Shown here: one piece after another, positions 9,327 through 17,729 of the stretch
How positions within the stretch are numbered: the first letter of the stretch is position 1
How the letters are laid out: each line of letters begins with the position of its first letter
NCBI RefSeq assembly: GCF_027111355.2
Contig: NZ_CP114291.2
Span: 2,542,001 to 2,606,000, forward strand
Source: Flavobacterium eburneipallidum
Lineage (GTDB): Bacteria > Bacteroidota > Bacteroidia > Flavobacteriales > Flavobacteriaceae
Reading direction: 5' to 3'
Length of the DNA stretch: 64,000 nucleotides
Made by a program: the position numbers and the translations under genes
Notes under the pieces: generated by a model
The model's database searches: none
The model's input: only the letters and a program-made list of their open reading frames with translations
Told to the model about the DNA's origin: nothing

Positions 9327-9354
9327 AAAAAAAGCTCCGTTTTGGAGCTTTTTT
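9327..9354. terminator. Bidirectional terminator between ridA and parC
   Basis: GCTCC (9334-9338) and GGAGC (9344-9348) pair with a GTTTT loop, and flanking A and T runs extend the stem and give a U-tract in either direction. It lies exactly between two convergent genes. Confidence 0.9.
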
Positions 9355-9357
9355 AAT

Positions 9358-12066
9358 TTATTCTAAACTCAAAGTAATCTGACCATCATCATCGAGTTGA
9401 ATATTTCCTTCGTCAATATCCGTATTTCCTTCGACTTCTAAATTTTCTGGAACTACTTCTTCAGGCTCTTCGTAAGGCAGAGGTTCTAACAAATTAACTT
9501 GTTTTAACTTTTCCGTTGTCAATTGATTACCGAGTGCTTTAAATCCTTTTACGGCAATAAAATTCTCTATATCTACCGTTTGATTTTCTTTTTGAACTCC
9601 TTTCACTTTCGTAAAAACCAATTCAGCAACAGGACGATAATCTGTTGACACAATTTCCATTTGAGATTTAGGATGTTCGGTAATGAAACACTCTTCTTTT
9701 CCTTCACTTTCTACCAAGAATCGTTTAATGTAATACCGTTCTTTTTCACCATCATAATAAATGGCAGAGATCGGTTTTTTAGGATGCCATTTCTCCAAAA
9801 CTACCATATCTTCATCAAAATGTGTAGATAATTCTGGCGTAATCACTTTTAATTTTCCTGATTGTGAGATAATTAAAATCTTATCACTTGGTCTAAATTC
9901 TCCTAATAATTCGCCACGAGCATCAGTATTCAATCGTTGAACCGTATCGTCAAACCAGATTTTTCTAGGCAATAAAGTAGATATTCCTTTTTCTTTAATT
10001 TCAATTTTCTTGATTGGATATTTACTAACCAAATTTCCTTTCGATGCACGACCTTTTATTGCTATTCCTGCAAAATCGACATCCCATTTCAGTTTTTTAA
10101 TGCTTCCTATTTGGCGCAAAAGAATGGTTATTACTTCCGCTTCTCCGTTTGGATTATGCGTGAAATATAAAATTTGAGAACCTTTGGTTTCGTTAGTCAA
10201 ATCGTATAATTTATCACGAGTTACTCCCGAAACATTAAATCGTTTGATATAAGATGGTCCTGATTTTCCATCACGGTAAATCATATTATAAATCGTGCGT
10301 TTATCACTTTTGTCAAAAATAGCCACGTGAATGATGTCTTTTCCAACAAATTTCTTTTCATCTACTTTACAAATCATCATACTTCCATCACGAAGAAAAA
10401 CTATCACGTCGTCAATATCCGAACAATCCGTAACATATTCGTCTTTCTTCAATCCGGTTCCAATGAAGCCTTCTTCCCTATTCACATAGAGTTTTGTATT
10501 TCTCAAAGCTACTTTTGTTGCTTCAATATTATCGAAACTGCGCAATTCGGTTTGGCGTTCTCTGCCTTTTCCGTATTTCTCTTTTAACTTGGTAAAATAA
10601 GCAATCGCAAAATCGGTTAAGTTGGCCAAATTAAACTCGACTTCCTTCATTTCGTCTTCCAACCTAGCGATTAAATCATCCGCTTTGTCAGAGTCAAAAC
10701 GCGTAATACGAATCATTGGAATTTGCGTCAATCGTTGCAAATCATCATCATTTATCTCACGAACGAATGATTTTTTGAAAGGCTCAAATCGGTCGTACAT
10801 ATAGTTGTAAAGCGACTCTCTATCTGAATACAATTTGAAATCAATGTACATTTCTTCCCGAATGAAGATTTTTTCTAAAGTAGAAAAATGCCATTTATTT
10901 TTCAGTTCCTCTAATTGAATTTCTAATTCTTGTCGAAGCAAATCCACAGTTCTAGCTGTCGAAATTTTCAACATTTCTGAAACACCCACAAACAACGGTT
11001 TGTTATCTTCAATTACGCAACCCAATGGTGCCACCGAAGTTTCACAAGCCGTGAAAGCAAACAAAGCATCGATAGTTTTATCAGGTGAAACTCCTGGGAA
11101 AAGATGAATTAAAATCTCTACATCAGCAGCCGTATTGTCTTCGATTTTCTTGATTTTGATTTTCCCTTTTTCATTGGCTTTCAAAATACTGTCAATCAAA
11201 GTTGTCGTATTGGTCGAAAACGGAATTTGAGTAATCACCAAAGTATTTTTGTCTAATTGAGCAATTTTGGCACGAACACGAACACGTCCGCCACGCATTC
11301 CATCATTATAATTGGAAACATCCGCAATTCCCGCTGTCATAAAATCGGGATAAATTGTAAACGGTTTTCCTTTTAATATTTTTATCGAAGCATCAATTAA
11401 TTCATTGAAATTATGCGGTAAAACTTTGGTCGAAAGTCCAACTGCAATTCCTTCGGCACCTTGAGCTAAAAGCAATGGAAATTTTACGGGAAGATTATTC
11501 GGTTCCGCACGACGACCATCATAGGAAACGCCCCAATCGGTAATTTTTGGAGAATACAAGACTTCCAAAGCAAATTTGGACAAACGTGCTTCAATGTATC
11601 GAGAAGCTGCTGCACCATCACCCGTGAGGATATTTCCCCAGTTTCCTTGGCAATCAATCAGTAATTCTTTCTGACCGATTTGCACCATCGCATCTCCAAT
11701 ACTCTGATCTCCGTGCGGATGGTATTGCATCGTGTGACCTACAACGTTCGCTACCTTGTTGTAACGACCATCATCCAACTCTTTCAACGAGTGCATAATT
11801 CTACGCTGAACCGGTTTAAAACCATCCTCAATAGCAGGAACAGCACGCTCCAAAATCACATACGAAGCATAATCCAAAAACCAATCTTTGTACATTCCTG
11901 TAACCTTGGTAATGGTATCTTCGCTGTTTTCTTCGTTCTCGTAGAAATGCTGCATTCCTCCCGAAGTGATTATATCTTCGAATCCTTCTTCGTTCGTGGA
12001 CTCGTTTAACTCTTCGTTATTCTCGTCTTCGTTTGGAACAATGTTATCTTCTTCTTCGTCTTTCAT
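9358..12066 (-). CDS. parC: DNA topoisomerase IV subunit A (ParC/GyrA family)
   Basis: A 902-residue type IIA topoisomerase breakage-reunion subunit. It has the QYHPHGDQSIGDAM winged-helix segment (about 114-127) and the catalytic tyrosine Y157 in AASRYIEARL. A C-terminal beta-pinwheel region and an acidic tail rich in Asp and Glu follow. The first 50 residues are also very acidic. Pairing with the nearby parE-type gene on the same strand supports topoisomerase IV rather than gyrase. In contrast to the usual adjacent arrangement, a toxin-antitoxin pair and other sequence lie between the two subunit genes. Confidence 0.9.
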   Translation of the reverse strand: MKDEEEDNIVPNEDENNEELNESTNEEGFEDIITSGGMQHFYENEENSEDTITKVTGMYKDWFLDYASYVILERAVPAIEDGFKPVQRRIMHSLKELDDGRYNKVANVVGHTMQYHPHGDQSIGDAMVQIGQKELLIDCQGNWGNILTGDGAAASRYIEARLSKFALEVLYSPKITDWGVSYDGRRAEPNNLPVKFPLLLAQGAEGIAVGLSTKVLPHNFNELIDASIKILKGKPFTIYPDFMTAGIADVSNYNDGMRGGRVRVRAKIAQLDKNTLVITQIPFSTNTTTLIDSILKANEKGKIKIKKIEDNTAADVEILIHLFPGVSPDKTIDALFAFTACETSVAPLGCVIEDNKPLFVGVSEMLKISTARTVDLLRQELEIQLEELKNKWHFSTLEKIFIREEMYIDFKLYSDRESLYNYMYDRFEPFKKSFVREINDDDLQRLTQIPMIRITRFDSDKADDLIARLEDEMKEVEFNLANLTDFAIAYFTKLKEKYGKGRERQTELRSFDNIEATKVALRNTKLYVNREEGFIGTGLKKDEYVTDCSDIDDVIVFLRDGSMMICKVDEKKFVGKDIIHVAIFDKSDKRTIYNMIYRDGKSGPSYIKRFNVSGVTRDKLYDLTNETKGSQILYFTHNPNGEAEVITILLRQIGSIKKLKWDVDFAGIAIKGRASKGNLVSKYPIKKIEIKEKGISTLLPRKIWFDDTVQRLNTDARGELLGEFRPSDKILIISQSGKLKVITPELSTHFDEDMVVLEKWHPKKPISAIYYDGEKERYYIKRFLVESEGKEECFITEHPKSQMEIVSTDYRPVAELVFTKVKGVQKENQTVDIENFIAVKGFKALGNQLTTEKLKQVNLLEPLPYEEPEEVVPENLEVEGNTDIDEGNIQLDDDGQITLSLE

Positions 12067-12082
12067 TTATGCTGAATTTATT

Positions 12083-12385
12083 TCAGTTTTTTCTTTTATA
12101 AAAAGTTTTACCAACTCTTTGTATGTGTTCAATTAAACTTTCAGATTTTAAATCTTTGTAAACTGAAATATCAAATTTGTAGGGAATAAAACTATCGTCT
12201 AGTTTATGCCATAATTTATTCAAATCTTCTTTGCTAATATTTCCTTTCAAAGTAACATCGATATCTGAACCTTCCTTAAAATTCCCTTTCGCTCTAGATC
12301 CATAAATAATAACTTCATCAATAGAAGAGCAATCTTCAATTATTGATAAAATCTCTTCAAAACTTTTAGGATATAAACCGAACAT
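12083..12385 (-). CDS. mntA: MntA-type minimal nucleotidyltransferase antitoxin
   Basis: A 100-residue nucleotidyltransferase domain with the exact GSX10DXD signature: G29-S30 followed by D41-I-D43 in YGSRAKGNFKEGSDID. In the characterised MntA-HepT system the antitoxin adds AMP residues to a tyrosine of the HEPN toxin and silences it. The gene overlaps the upstream HEPN gene by one base, so the two are translationally coupled. It ends 16 bases before the parC start and may be cotranscribed with topoisomerase genes. Confidence 0.88.
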   Translation of the reverse strand: MFGLYPKSFEEILSIIEDCSSIDEVIIYGSRAKGNFKEGSDIDVTLKGNISKEDLNKLWHKLDDSFIPYKFDISVYKDLKSESLIEHIQRVGKTFYKRKN

Positions 12386-12795
12386 TAGAGATAACTTTTC
12401 ATTTTGTTTTCAAAATCAATAAAAACTGGAAAATAATCATTTAAAATGACTTCCAAAATAGCCAAAACTTCATTTTCATCATAAATATGAGAAGTGAGAT
12501 TTCTACTTTTAATCATATCAAACCAAATATCTCCATTTGAAATAAGTCCAACATTAAAAGCTTCTTTTACTGCATTTTTACTGCCAAACATATCTGTTTT
12601 ACCTTGTTCTTCCAAGAAATCTTTCATTACTTTCCAAGACAATTCTTGAGACACTTCAAAAGCTTGTATTACACCTTGCAATTCTAATTCTGTGAACTCT
12701 CTTTCGTTTTTTAATTCTTTGGCTTTTTTTAATTGTTTAAAAGCTTTTACAAAATGTTCAAATCTTTGTTTCCAACGAATATCTTGATTTTCCAT
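12385..12795 (-). CDS. hepT: HepT-type HEPN ribonuclease toxin (HI0074 family)
   Basis: A 136-residue all-helical HEPN protein of the nucleotidyltransferase-substrate-binding HI0074 family. It carries the complete active-site motif RX4HXY: R98, H103 and Y105 (RNLTSHIY). HEPN toxins of this type cleave RNA, and the Tyr is the residue AMPylated by MntA. It is the first gene of the pair and overlaps mntA by one base. Both motifs are intact, so the module is probably functional. Its position between parE and parC suggests insertion into a housekeeping locus. Confidence 0.88.
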   Translation of the reverse strand: MENQDIRWKQRFEHFVKAFKQLKKAKELKNEREFTELELQGVIQAFEVSQELSWKVMKDFLEEQGKTDMFGSKNAVKEAFNVGLISNGDIWFDMIKSRNLTSHIYDENEVLAILEVILNDYFPVFIDFENKMKSYL

Positions 12796-12804
12796 AGACT
12801 CTAA

Positions 12805-12993
12805 TTACAAAATTAATTTCATTAAATCTTCCTTACTAGGAAGAACTGTCTTATATTTATTAGCAAAAATTTGCTCATTATTTTCTGATAAAGTATATTC
12901 TACAAAAAACGAAATCAGTGATTGCGCTTTTGAATTTCTCAATTTCGCAGACACTGTCTGCGTTTTTTGAGATTTAAATTCCCCAGTCAGCGA
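12805..12993 (-). pseudogene. 3' remnant of a DUF1016/YhcG-like nuclease gene (tentative)
   Basis: An open stretch of 62 codons without a start codon runs from after an in-frame TAG (12994-12996) to TAA at 12805-12807. Its peptide ends in FVEYTLSENNEQIFANKY followed by KTVLPSKEDLMKLIL, which looks like a real protein C-terminus. From memory it resembles the C-terminal segment of PDDEXK nucleases of the DUF1016 (YhcG) family. The body of the gene is missing. The upstream part coincides with the hairpin array. The assignment is tentative. Confidence 0.4.
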
Positions 12994-13099
12994 CTAGGAT
13001 TTTTTAATTTACAATATCCGAGTCAATGATTCGGATATCAAAATTTTAAATTCGTAATCGTTGATGACGAATTTGACATTTCGTATACACTGTCGACGA
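12946..13099. repeat. Array of five non-identical hairpins with 29-36 base spacing
   Basis: Five dyads are centred near 12954, 12990, 13026, 13061 and 13090. They are CGCAGACA/TGTCTGCG; AGTC/GACT; ATATCCGA/TCGGATAT; AAATTCGT/ACGAATTT; and TCGT/ACGA. The spacing is close to 36 bases, except the last (about 29). Stem sequences differ while symmetry is kept, as with compensatory change. It fills most of the gap after parE. The rest of this gap (12796-13109) holds the nuclease-like remnant. Confidence 0.65.
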
Positions 13100-13109
13100 T
13101 TTTACTTTT

Positions 13110-14972
13110 CTAACTTGCCTCTATTGTATCCAATTCCACTTTCAAATTATTGATAATGAATTCTTGTCTATCTGGTGTATTTTTTCCCATATAGAAAGAC
13201 AATAATTGCTCTATTGAAGTGTTTTTGTCCATCATAATTGGATCAAGGCGAATCGTATCTCCAATGAAATTCTTGAACTCATCTGGAGATATTTCTCCCA
13301 ATCCTTTAAATCGAGTGATTTCTGGTTTTGGCTTTAATTTTTCGATAGCGTCTTTTCGTTCTTCTTCGGAATAGCAATAAATGGTTTCTTTCTTGTTTCG
13401 AACCCTGAAAAGTGGTGTCTGCAAAATATACAAATGTCCTTCTTTGATTAACTCTGGGAAAAACTGAAGAAAAAATGTAATCAACAACAAACGAATGTGC
13501 ATTCCATCGACATCGGCATCGGTAGCGATTACAATGTTGTTATACCGCAGGTTTTCCATATCGTCTTCGATATCCAAAGCTGCCTGTAATAAATTGAACT
13601 CTTCGTTTTCATACACAATTTTCTTACTCATTCCGTAGGAATTCAAAGGCTTACCACGCAAACTGAAAACCGCTTGTGTATTCACATCACGCGATTTTGT
13701 TATAGATCCCGAAGCGGAATCTCCCTCGGTAATGAAAAGTGTACTTTCAAGGTTTCTTGGGTTTTTAGTATCAGTAAGATGCGCACGGCAATCTCTTAAT
13801 TTCTTGTTGTGCAAATTCGCTTTTTTGGCTCGGTCTTTGGCTAATTTTCGAATGCCTGATAATTCTTTACGTTCTCTTTCGGCTTGTAAAATCTTGCGCA
13901 ATAAAGCATCCGCCGTTTCTGGATTTTTGTGTAAATAACTGTCTAATTTATTTTTTACAAAATCATTTACAAAAGTACGAACCGATGGCATTCCGGGTTC
14001 AGAACCTATTTCTGTAGAACCCAATTTTGTTTTGGTTTGTGATTCAAAAACCGGTTCCATTACTTTGATACTAATCGCCGTAACAATAGATTTTCGAACG
14101 TCGGAAGCTTCGAATGGTTTGTTATAATATTCCCGAATCGTTTTTACAATAGCTTCGCGATATGCGGCCAAATGCGTTCCTCCTTGCGTGGTATTTTGAC
14201 CGTTTACAAAAGAGTGATATTCTTCAGAGTATTGTGTTTTACTGTGGGTTAAGGCAATTTCAATATCGCCTTCTTTCAAGTGGATAATTGGATATTCTAA
14301 ATCTTCAACACTAATGGTTTCTTTCAATAAATCTTTCAATCCATTTTCAGAAAAATACTTTTCACCGTTAAAAATAATCGTCAAACCATTGTTGAGATAA
14401 CAATAATTTTTGACCATTCGAATCACATACTCCATTCGGAATTTGTAATTCTTGAAAATGGTTTCATCGGGTGTAAAAGTAACTTTGGTTCCTTTTCGTT
14501 TGGTGGTATCAATAACATCCTCCTCTAAAACCAAATTTCCAGCTGAAAATTCGGCCGCTTTTTGTTTGTCATCGCGAACGGATTCTACTCGGAAATAATT
14601 GGACAAAGCATTGACCGCCTTGGTTCCTACTCCGTTCAAACCAACTGATTTCTGAAAAGCTTTAGAATCATACTTTCCACCTGTATTCATTTTTGATACT
14701 ACATCGACCACTTTCCCTAGAGGAATTCCACGACCGTAATCCCGAACTGAAACTGTTTTGTCCTTGATAGTTACTTCAATGGTTTTACCTGCTCCCATTG
14801 CAAATTCATCGATACAGTTATCGAGAACTTCTTTAACCAAAATATAAATTCCATCGTCTGCCGAAGAACCATCGCCTAGTTTACCAATGTACATTCCGGG
14901 ACGCATTCGAATGTGTTCTTTCCAGTCGAGTGAGCGTATATTATCTTCGGTGTATTGATTTTGTTCTGACAT
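13110..14972 (-). CDS. parE: DNA topoisomerase IV subunit B
   Basis: A 620-residue GHKL ATPase subunit. ATP-site motifs are [10 protein letters not shown] (about 50-59), [11 protein letters not shown] (about 77-87) and [14 protein letters not shown] (about 112-125). The TOPRIM metal motifs are EGDSASGS (about 417-424) and [10 protein letters not shown] (about 490-499). The length suits ParE rather than the longer GyrB of many groups. With ParC it decatenates daughter chromosomes. It is the first gene of the locus; hairpins, a gene remnant and a toxin-antitoxin pair separate it from parC. Confidence 0.9.
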   Translation of the reverse strand: MSEQNQYTEDNIRSLDWKEHIRMRPGMYIGKLGDGSSADDGIYILVKEVLDNCIDEFAMGAGKTIEVTIKDKTVSVRDYGRGIPLGKVVDVVSKMNTGGKYDSKAFQKSVGLNGVGTKAVNALSNYFRVESVRDDKQKAAEFSAGNLVLEEDVIDTTKRKGTKVTFTPDETIFKNYKFRMEYVIRMVKNYCYLNNGLTIIFNGEKYFSENGLKDLLKETISVEDLEYPIIHLKEGDIEIALTHSKTQYSEEYHSFVNGQNTTQGGTHLAAYREAIVKTIREYYNKPFEASDVRKSIVTAISIKVMEPVFESQTKTKLGSTEIGSEPGMPSVRTFVNDFVKNKLDSYLHKNPETADALLRKILQAERERKELSGIRKLAKDRAKKANLHNKKLRDCRAHLTDTKNPRNLESTLFITEGDSASGSITKSRDVNTQAVFSLRGKPLNSYGMSKKIVYENEEFNLLQAALDIEDDMENLRYNNIVIATDADVDGMHIRLLLITFFLQFFPELIKEGHLYILQTPLFRVRNKKETIYCYSEEERKDAIEKLKPKPEITRFKGLGEISPDEFKNFIGDTIRLDPIMMDKNTSIEQLLSFYMGKNTPDRQEFIINNLKVELDTIEAS

Positions 14973-15076
14973 TTTAAAAAAGTATCGAATTTGTGCTAAT
15001 GTAGTGTAATTCGATAAATTTTAAAAGAGGATAATATCAAAGTTATTGACAAAGTAATGAGCCAATTTAAAATAGG

Positions 15077-15760
15077 CTATTGATAATGACAAAAAATTCC
15101 TTTATCGGTTACTGTCCACAAACTTGCTTTTTGATTGGCAATTTTCAGTGCGTTGTTAGCCCAAGTATTACAAGTATAAAACAAATTGTAACTTCCTTTG
15201 GCTTCATAAAACGCATCTCTATTTCCATACGAATTTCCAGCAATCCATTGTACATTTTTTGTGGCGTCATAATCGAAACTTTCCGAAATATAAGTTATTA
15301 ATTTTTGATATTCTTCAGCCGAAATTTTGATTTTTTTGCAATCAGCGCCTTCTTTCATCTTTTTGTAAAATGTGGTGTGCATAGCGGATGTACTCAAACC
15401 AAAAGCTGCGTTTAAAGCCGTACTTACTTTCAAATCTGACCATTCAGGAGTATTGAGATAAAATCCTTTGTCTCCCCATCCAAAAGCCAGATAATTGACC
15501 AAACTATCTTTTGATTTAGTTTGTTCGATAAGAATTTCTTTAGACCAATCTTTGAATTCATTTTTTATTGGAACCACAATATCCGTGTGAACTCCATTAG
15601 ACAAAATGAATATTTCAATTTCCTTGTCTTTTTGAGAAACATCCGAGTTGACTGAAATTTTAGAAATTAAAAGCGTAGAAACTACATACAAAAAAAGGAA
15701 ACTGATGATTCCTAAAATGGTCCAGCCTAAAATTTTTAAGCTCTTTTTAACTGATATCAT
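15077..15760 (-). CDS. TIGR02117/DUF2459 family membrane-anchored protein
   Basis: A protein of about 227 residues with a single N-terminal membrane segment (about residues 9-31 from the chosen start) and a periplasmic domain beginning with FILSNGVHTDIVVPI, typical of the TIGR02117 family of unknown function. I chose the ATG at 15758-15760 (MISVKKSLK) because the longer reading begins with TTG and adds only a basic tail. It is a single gene between parE and an FMN reductase gene, separated from parE by about 100 bases. Confidence 0.8.
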   Translation of the reverse strand: MISVKKSLKILGWTILGIISFLFLYVVSTLLISKISVNSDVSQKDKEIEIFILSNGVHTDIVVPIKNEFKDWSKEILIEQTKSKDSLVNYLAFGWGDKGFYLNTPEWSDLKVSTALNAAFGLSTSAMHTTFYKKMKEGADCKKIKISAEEYQKLITYISESFDYDATKNVQWIAGNSYGNRDAFYEAKGSYNLFYTCNTWANNALKIANQKASLWTVTDKGIFCHYQ

Positions 15761-15817
15761 ACGAATGCTTTTTGGTTTTATGGATAAAAACAATTTTCAC
15801 GCCAAAAAGAATAGGTT

Positions 15818-16339
15818 TTAAAAATTTTCAATATTTTTTTTCAACTGATTATCTAATTCTGCATTAGAAATAAATCCTTTTTCAACATCAAAATTAGTAT
15901 TGAAACTTGGCAAAGAAAACACGGCTTTTATATCGGCAGCAAAACGAGGAAAATTATTTTTAGCAATTTCCAAAACACTTGCTCCACCTCTTGCTCCTGG
16001 CGAAGTTGCCATCAGCAACATTGGTTTGTCTTGAAATAATTTTCCATTAATTCTAGAACACCAGTCAATGGTGTTTTTTAATGAAGTAGCATAATTTCCA
16101 TTATGTTCAGCAAGAGAAACAACCAAAATATCGGCAGTTGCAATTTTATCTAAAAATGCTTGTGCTACAGGATGCTGACCAATTTCTTTTTCAGCATCAA
16201 CGCTGAATAATGGCATTTCAAAATCGTTTAAATCCAAGACTTCTACTTCGGCATTTTCGAAAAGTGAAGCTGCGTAAGTGGTTAATTTTTTATTGATAGA
16301 ATTTTGGCTGTTACTTCCAGCAAAGGCGATGATTTTCAT
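15818..16339 (-). CDS. NAD(P)H-dependent FMN reductase
   Basis: A 173-residue flavodoxin-like protein. The FMN phosphate loop is GSNSQNSINKKL (about residues 8-19), and EHNGNYATSLKNTIDW (about 78-93) matches the conserved region of NADPH-dependent FMN reductases. It reduces free or bound flavin using NAD(P)H in the cytosol. The physiological substrate (quinone, chromate, azo dye or flavin supply) cannot be decided from sequence. It lies downstream of a terminator that closes ychF. Confidence 0.87.
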   Translation of the reverse strand: MKIIAFAGSNSQNSINKKLTTYAASLFENAEVEVLDLNDFEMPLFSVDAEKEIGQHPVAQAFLDKIATADILVVSLAEHNGNYATSLKNTIDWCSRINGKLFQDKPMLLMATSPGARGGASVLEIAKNNFPRFAADIKAVFSLPSFNTNFDVEKGFISNAELDNQLKKNIENF

Positions 16340-16387
16340 AGTTTTTGTTTTTGATAAAAGTACTATAAATTTAGATTACAAATAAAA

Positions 16388-16415
16388 AAAACTGCTCAAT
16401 TACTTGAACAGTTTT
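16388..16415 (-). terminator. Terminator after ychF
   Basis: Arms 16388-16399 and 16404-16415 pair over 12 bases with one mismatch and a four-base loop. On the minus strand they are followed by a U-tract from the A-rich run at 16381-16390. It ends ychF transcription before the FMN reductase gene. Confidence 0.8.
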
Positions 16416-16451
16416 GTCAATTTTCTATAAGTCTATTATCTTTTATCTTAC

Positions 16452-17546
16452 TTACACATTAAATCTAAAGTGCATTACGTCACCGTCTTTTACAATATAT
16501 TCTTTTCCTTCTACTTTAAATTTTCCTGCTTCTTTTGCTTTCGCTTCCGATCCGTATTGAACATAGTCTTCGTATGAAATCACTTCGGCACGAATGAATC
16601 CTTTTTCAAAATCAGTATGAATTACTCCTGCTGCTTGTGGTGCAGTGGCTCCAATATTAATAGTCCAAGCACGAACTTCTTTTACACCTGCTGTAAAATA
16701 CGTTTGTTGTTTCAATAATTTATAAGCAGCACGAATTAAAACAGATGCTCCTGGCTCGGTCAACCCCATATCTTCCAAAAAAACTTGACGCTCTTCGTAG
16801 CTTTCTAGTTCTGTAATATCAGCCTCTGCTCCTACTGAAAGGATAATCACTTCGGCTTCTTCGTCCTTTACTAATTCACGAACCTGATCTACATATTTAT
16901 TTCCGTTAACAGCCGAACTTTCGTCAACATTACACACATACAAAACTGGTTTTGCTGTGATTAATTGAAAACTTTCTAACAAAACCTCTTCGTCATTATT
17001 TTGAGGAACAATCGTTCTTGCTGATTTGGCTTGTAATAAAGCTTCTCTAATGCGGTTTAGTAAAGCTTCTTCTACTTGTGCTTCTTTATTACCAGTTTTA
17101 GCAGCACGTTTTACTTTTTCAAGACGCTTATCAACCGTTTCTAAATCTTTTAATTGCAATTCGATATCGATAGTTTCTTTATCACGAATTGGGTTTACAT
17201 TTCCGTCAACGTGAACAATGTTATCATTGTCAAAACAACGCAAAACGTGAATAATAGCATTACATTCTCTGATGTTCCCCAAGAATTGATTTCCTAAACC
17301 TTCTCCTTTACTAGCTCCTTTAACCAAACCCGCAATATCAACAATATCAACAGTCGCCATTTGAACGCGCTCTGGTTTTACTAATTCTTCCAATTTGTTA
17401 ATTCTTGGATCGGGTACGTTTACAACTCCAATATTAGGTTCGATGGTACAAAACGGAAAGTTGGCACTTTGCGCTTTGGCATTGGATAAACAATTGAATA
17501 ATGTTGATTTTCCAACATTTGGTAATCCTACAATTCCTGCTTTCAT
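16452..17546 (-). CDS. ychF: Redox-regulated P-loop ATPase YchF (Obg-like)
   Basis: A 364-residue protein of full family length. It has the G1 loop GLPNVGKSTLF (residues 7-17), the G3 region DIVDIAGLVKGASKGEGLG, a coiled-coil insertion and a C-terminal TGS domain (AWTINIG to MHFRFNV). YchF binds ribosomes and hydrolyses ATP; the G4 position reads NVDES, in line with ATP rather than GTP preference. A candidate -7 element lies at 17572-17579 on the minus strand. Confidence 0.95.
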   Translation of the reverse strand: MKAGIVGLPNVGKSTLFNCLSNAKAQSANFPFCTIEPNIGVVNVPDPRINKLEELVKPERVQMATVDIVDIAGLVKGASKGEGLGNQFLGNIRECNAIIHVLRCFDNDNIVHVDGNVNPIRDKETIDIELQLKDLETVDKRLEKVKRAAKTGNKEAQVEEALLNRIREALLQAKSARTIVPQNNDEEVLLESFQLITAKPVLYVCNVDESSAVNGNKYVDQVRELVKDEEAEVIILSVGAEADITELESYEERQVFLEDMGLTEPGASVLIRAAYKLLKQQTYFTAGVKEVRAWTINIGATAPQAAGVIHTDFEKGFIRAEVISYEDYVQYGSEAKAKEAGKFKVEGKEYIVKDGDVMHFRFNV

Positions 17547-17571
17547 TTTATCGTAATTTATTAAAAGTGTG

Positions 17572-17579
17572 CAAATATA
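17572..17579 (-). promoter_or_regulatory. Candidate -7 element for ychF
   Basis: CAAATATA on the plus strand reads TATATTTG on the minus strand, a match to TAnnTTTG, 25 bases before the ychF start codon. Confidence 0.45.
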
Positions 17580-17729
17580 AGATTTAATAAGTGCTTCATA
17601 AATAAAAACCCGATATTAATGTATTATTGGTAATTTTGTTATAAAAACAAAAATATTCTCAAATGTTTTGTTAAAAAAAGTTAAATTGCAGATAAATTTC
17701 AAACAAAACCACTACAAAACCGAATTATT

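Noticed and set aside
12946..13099. CRISPR array.
   Set aside because: The units are palindromes that differ in sequence; there are no identical direct repeats with unique spacers and no cas genes.
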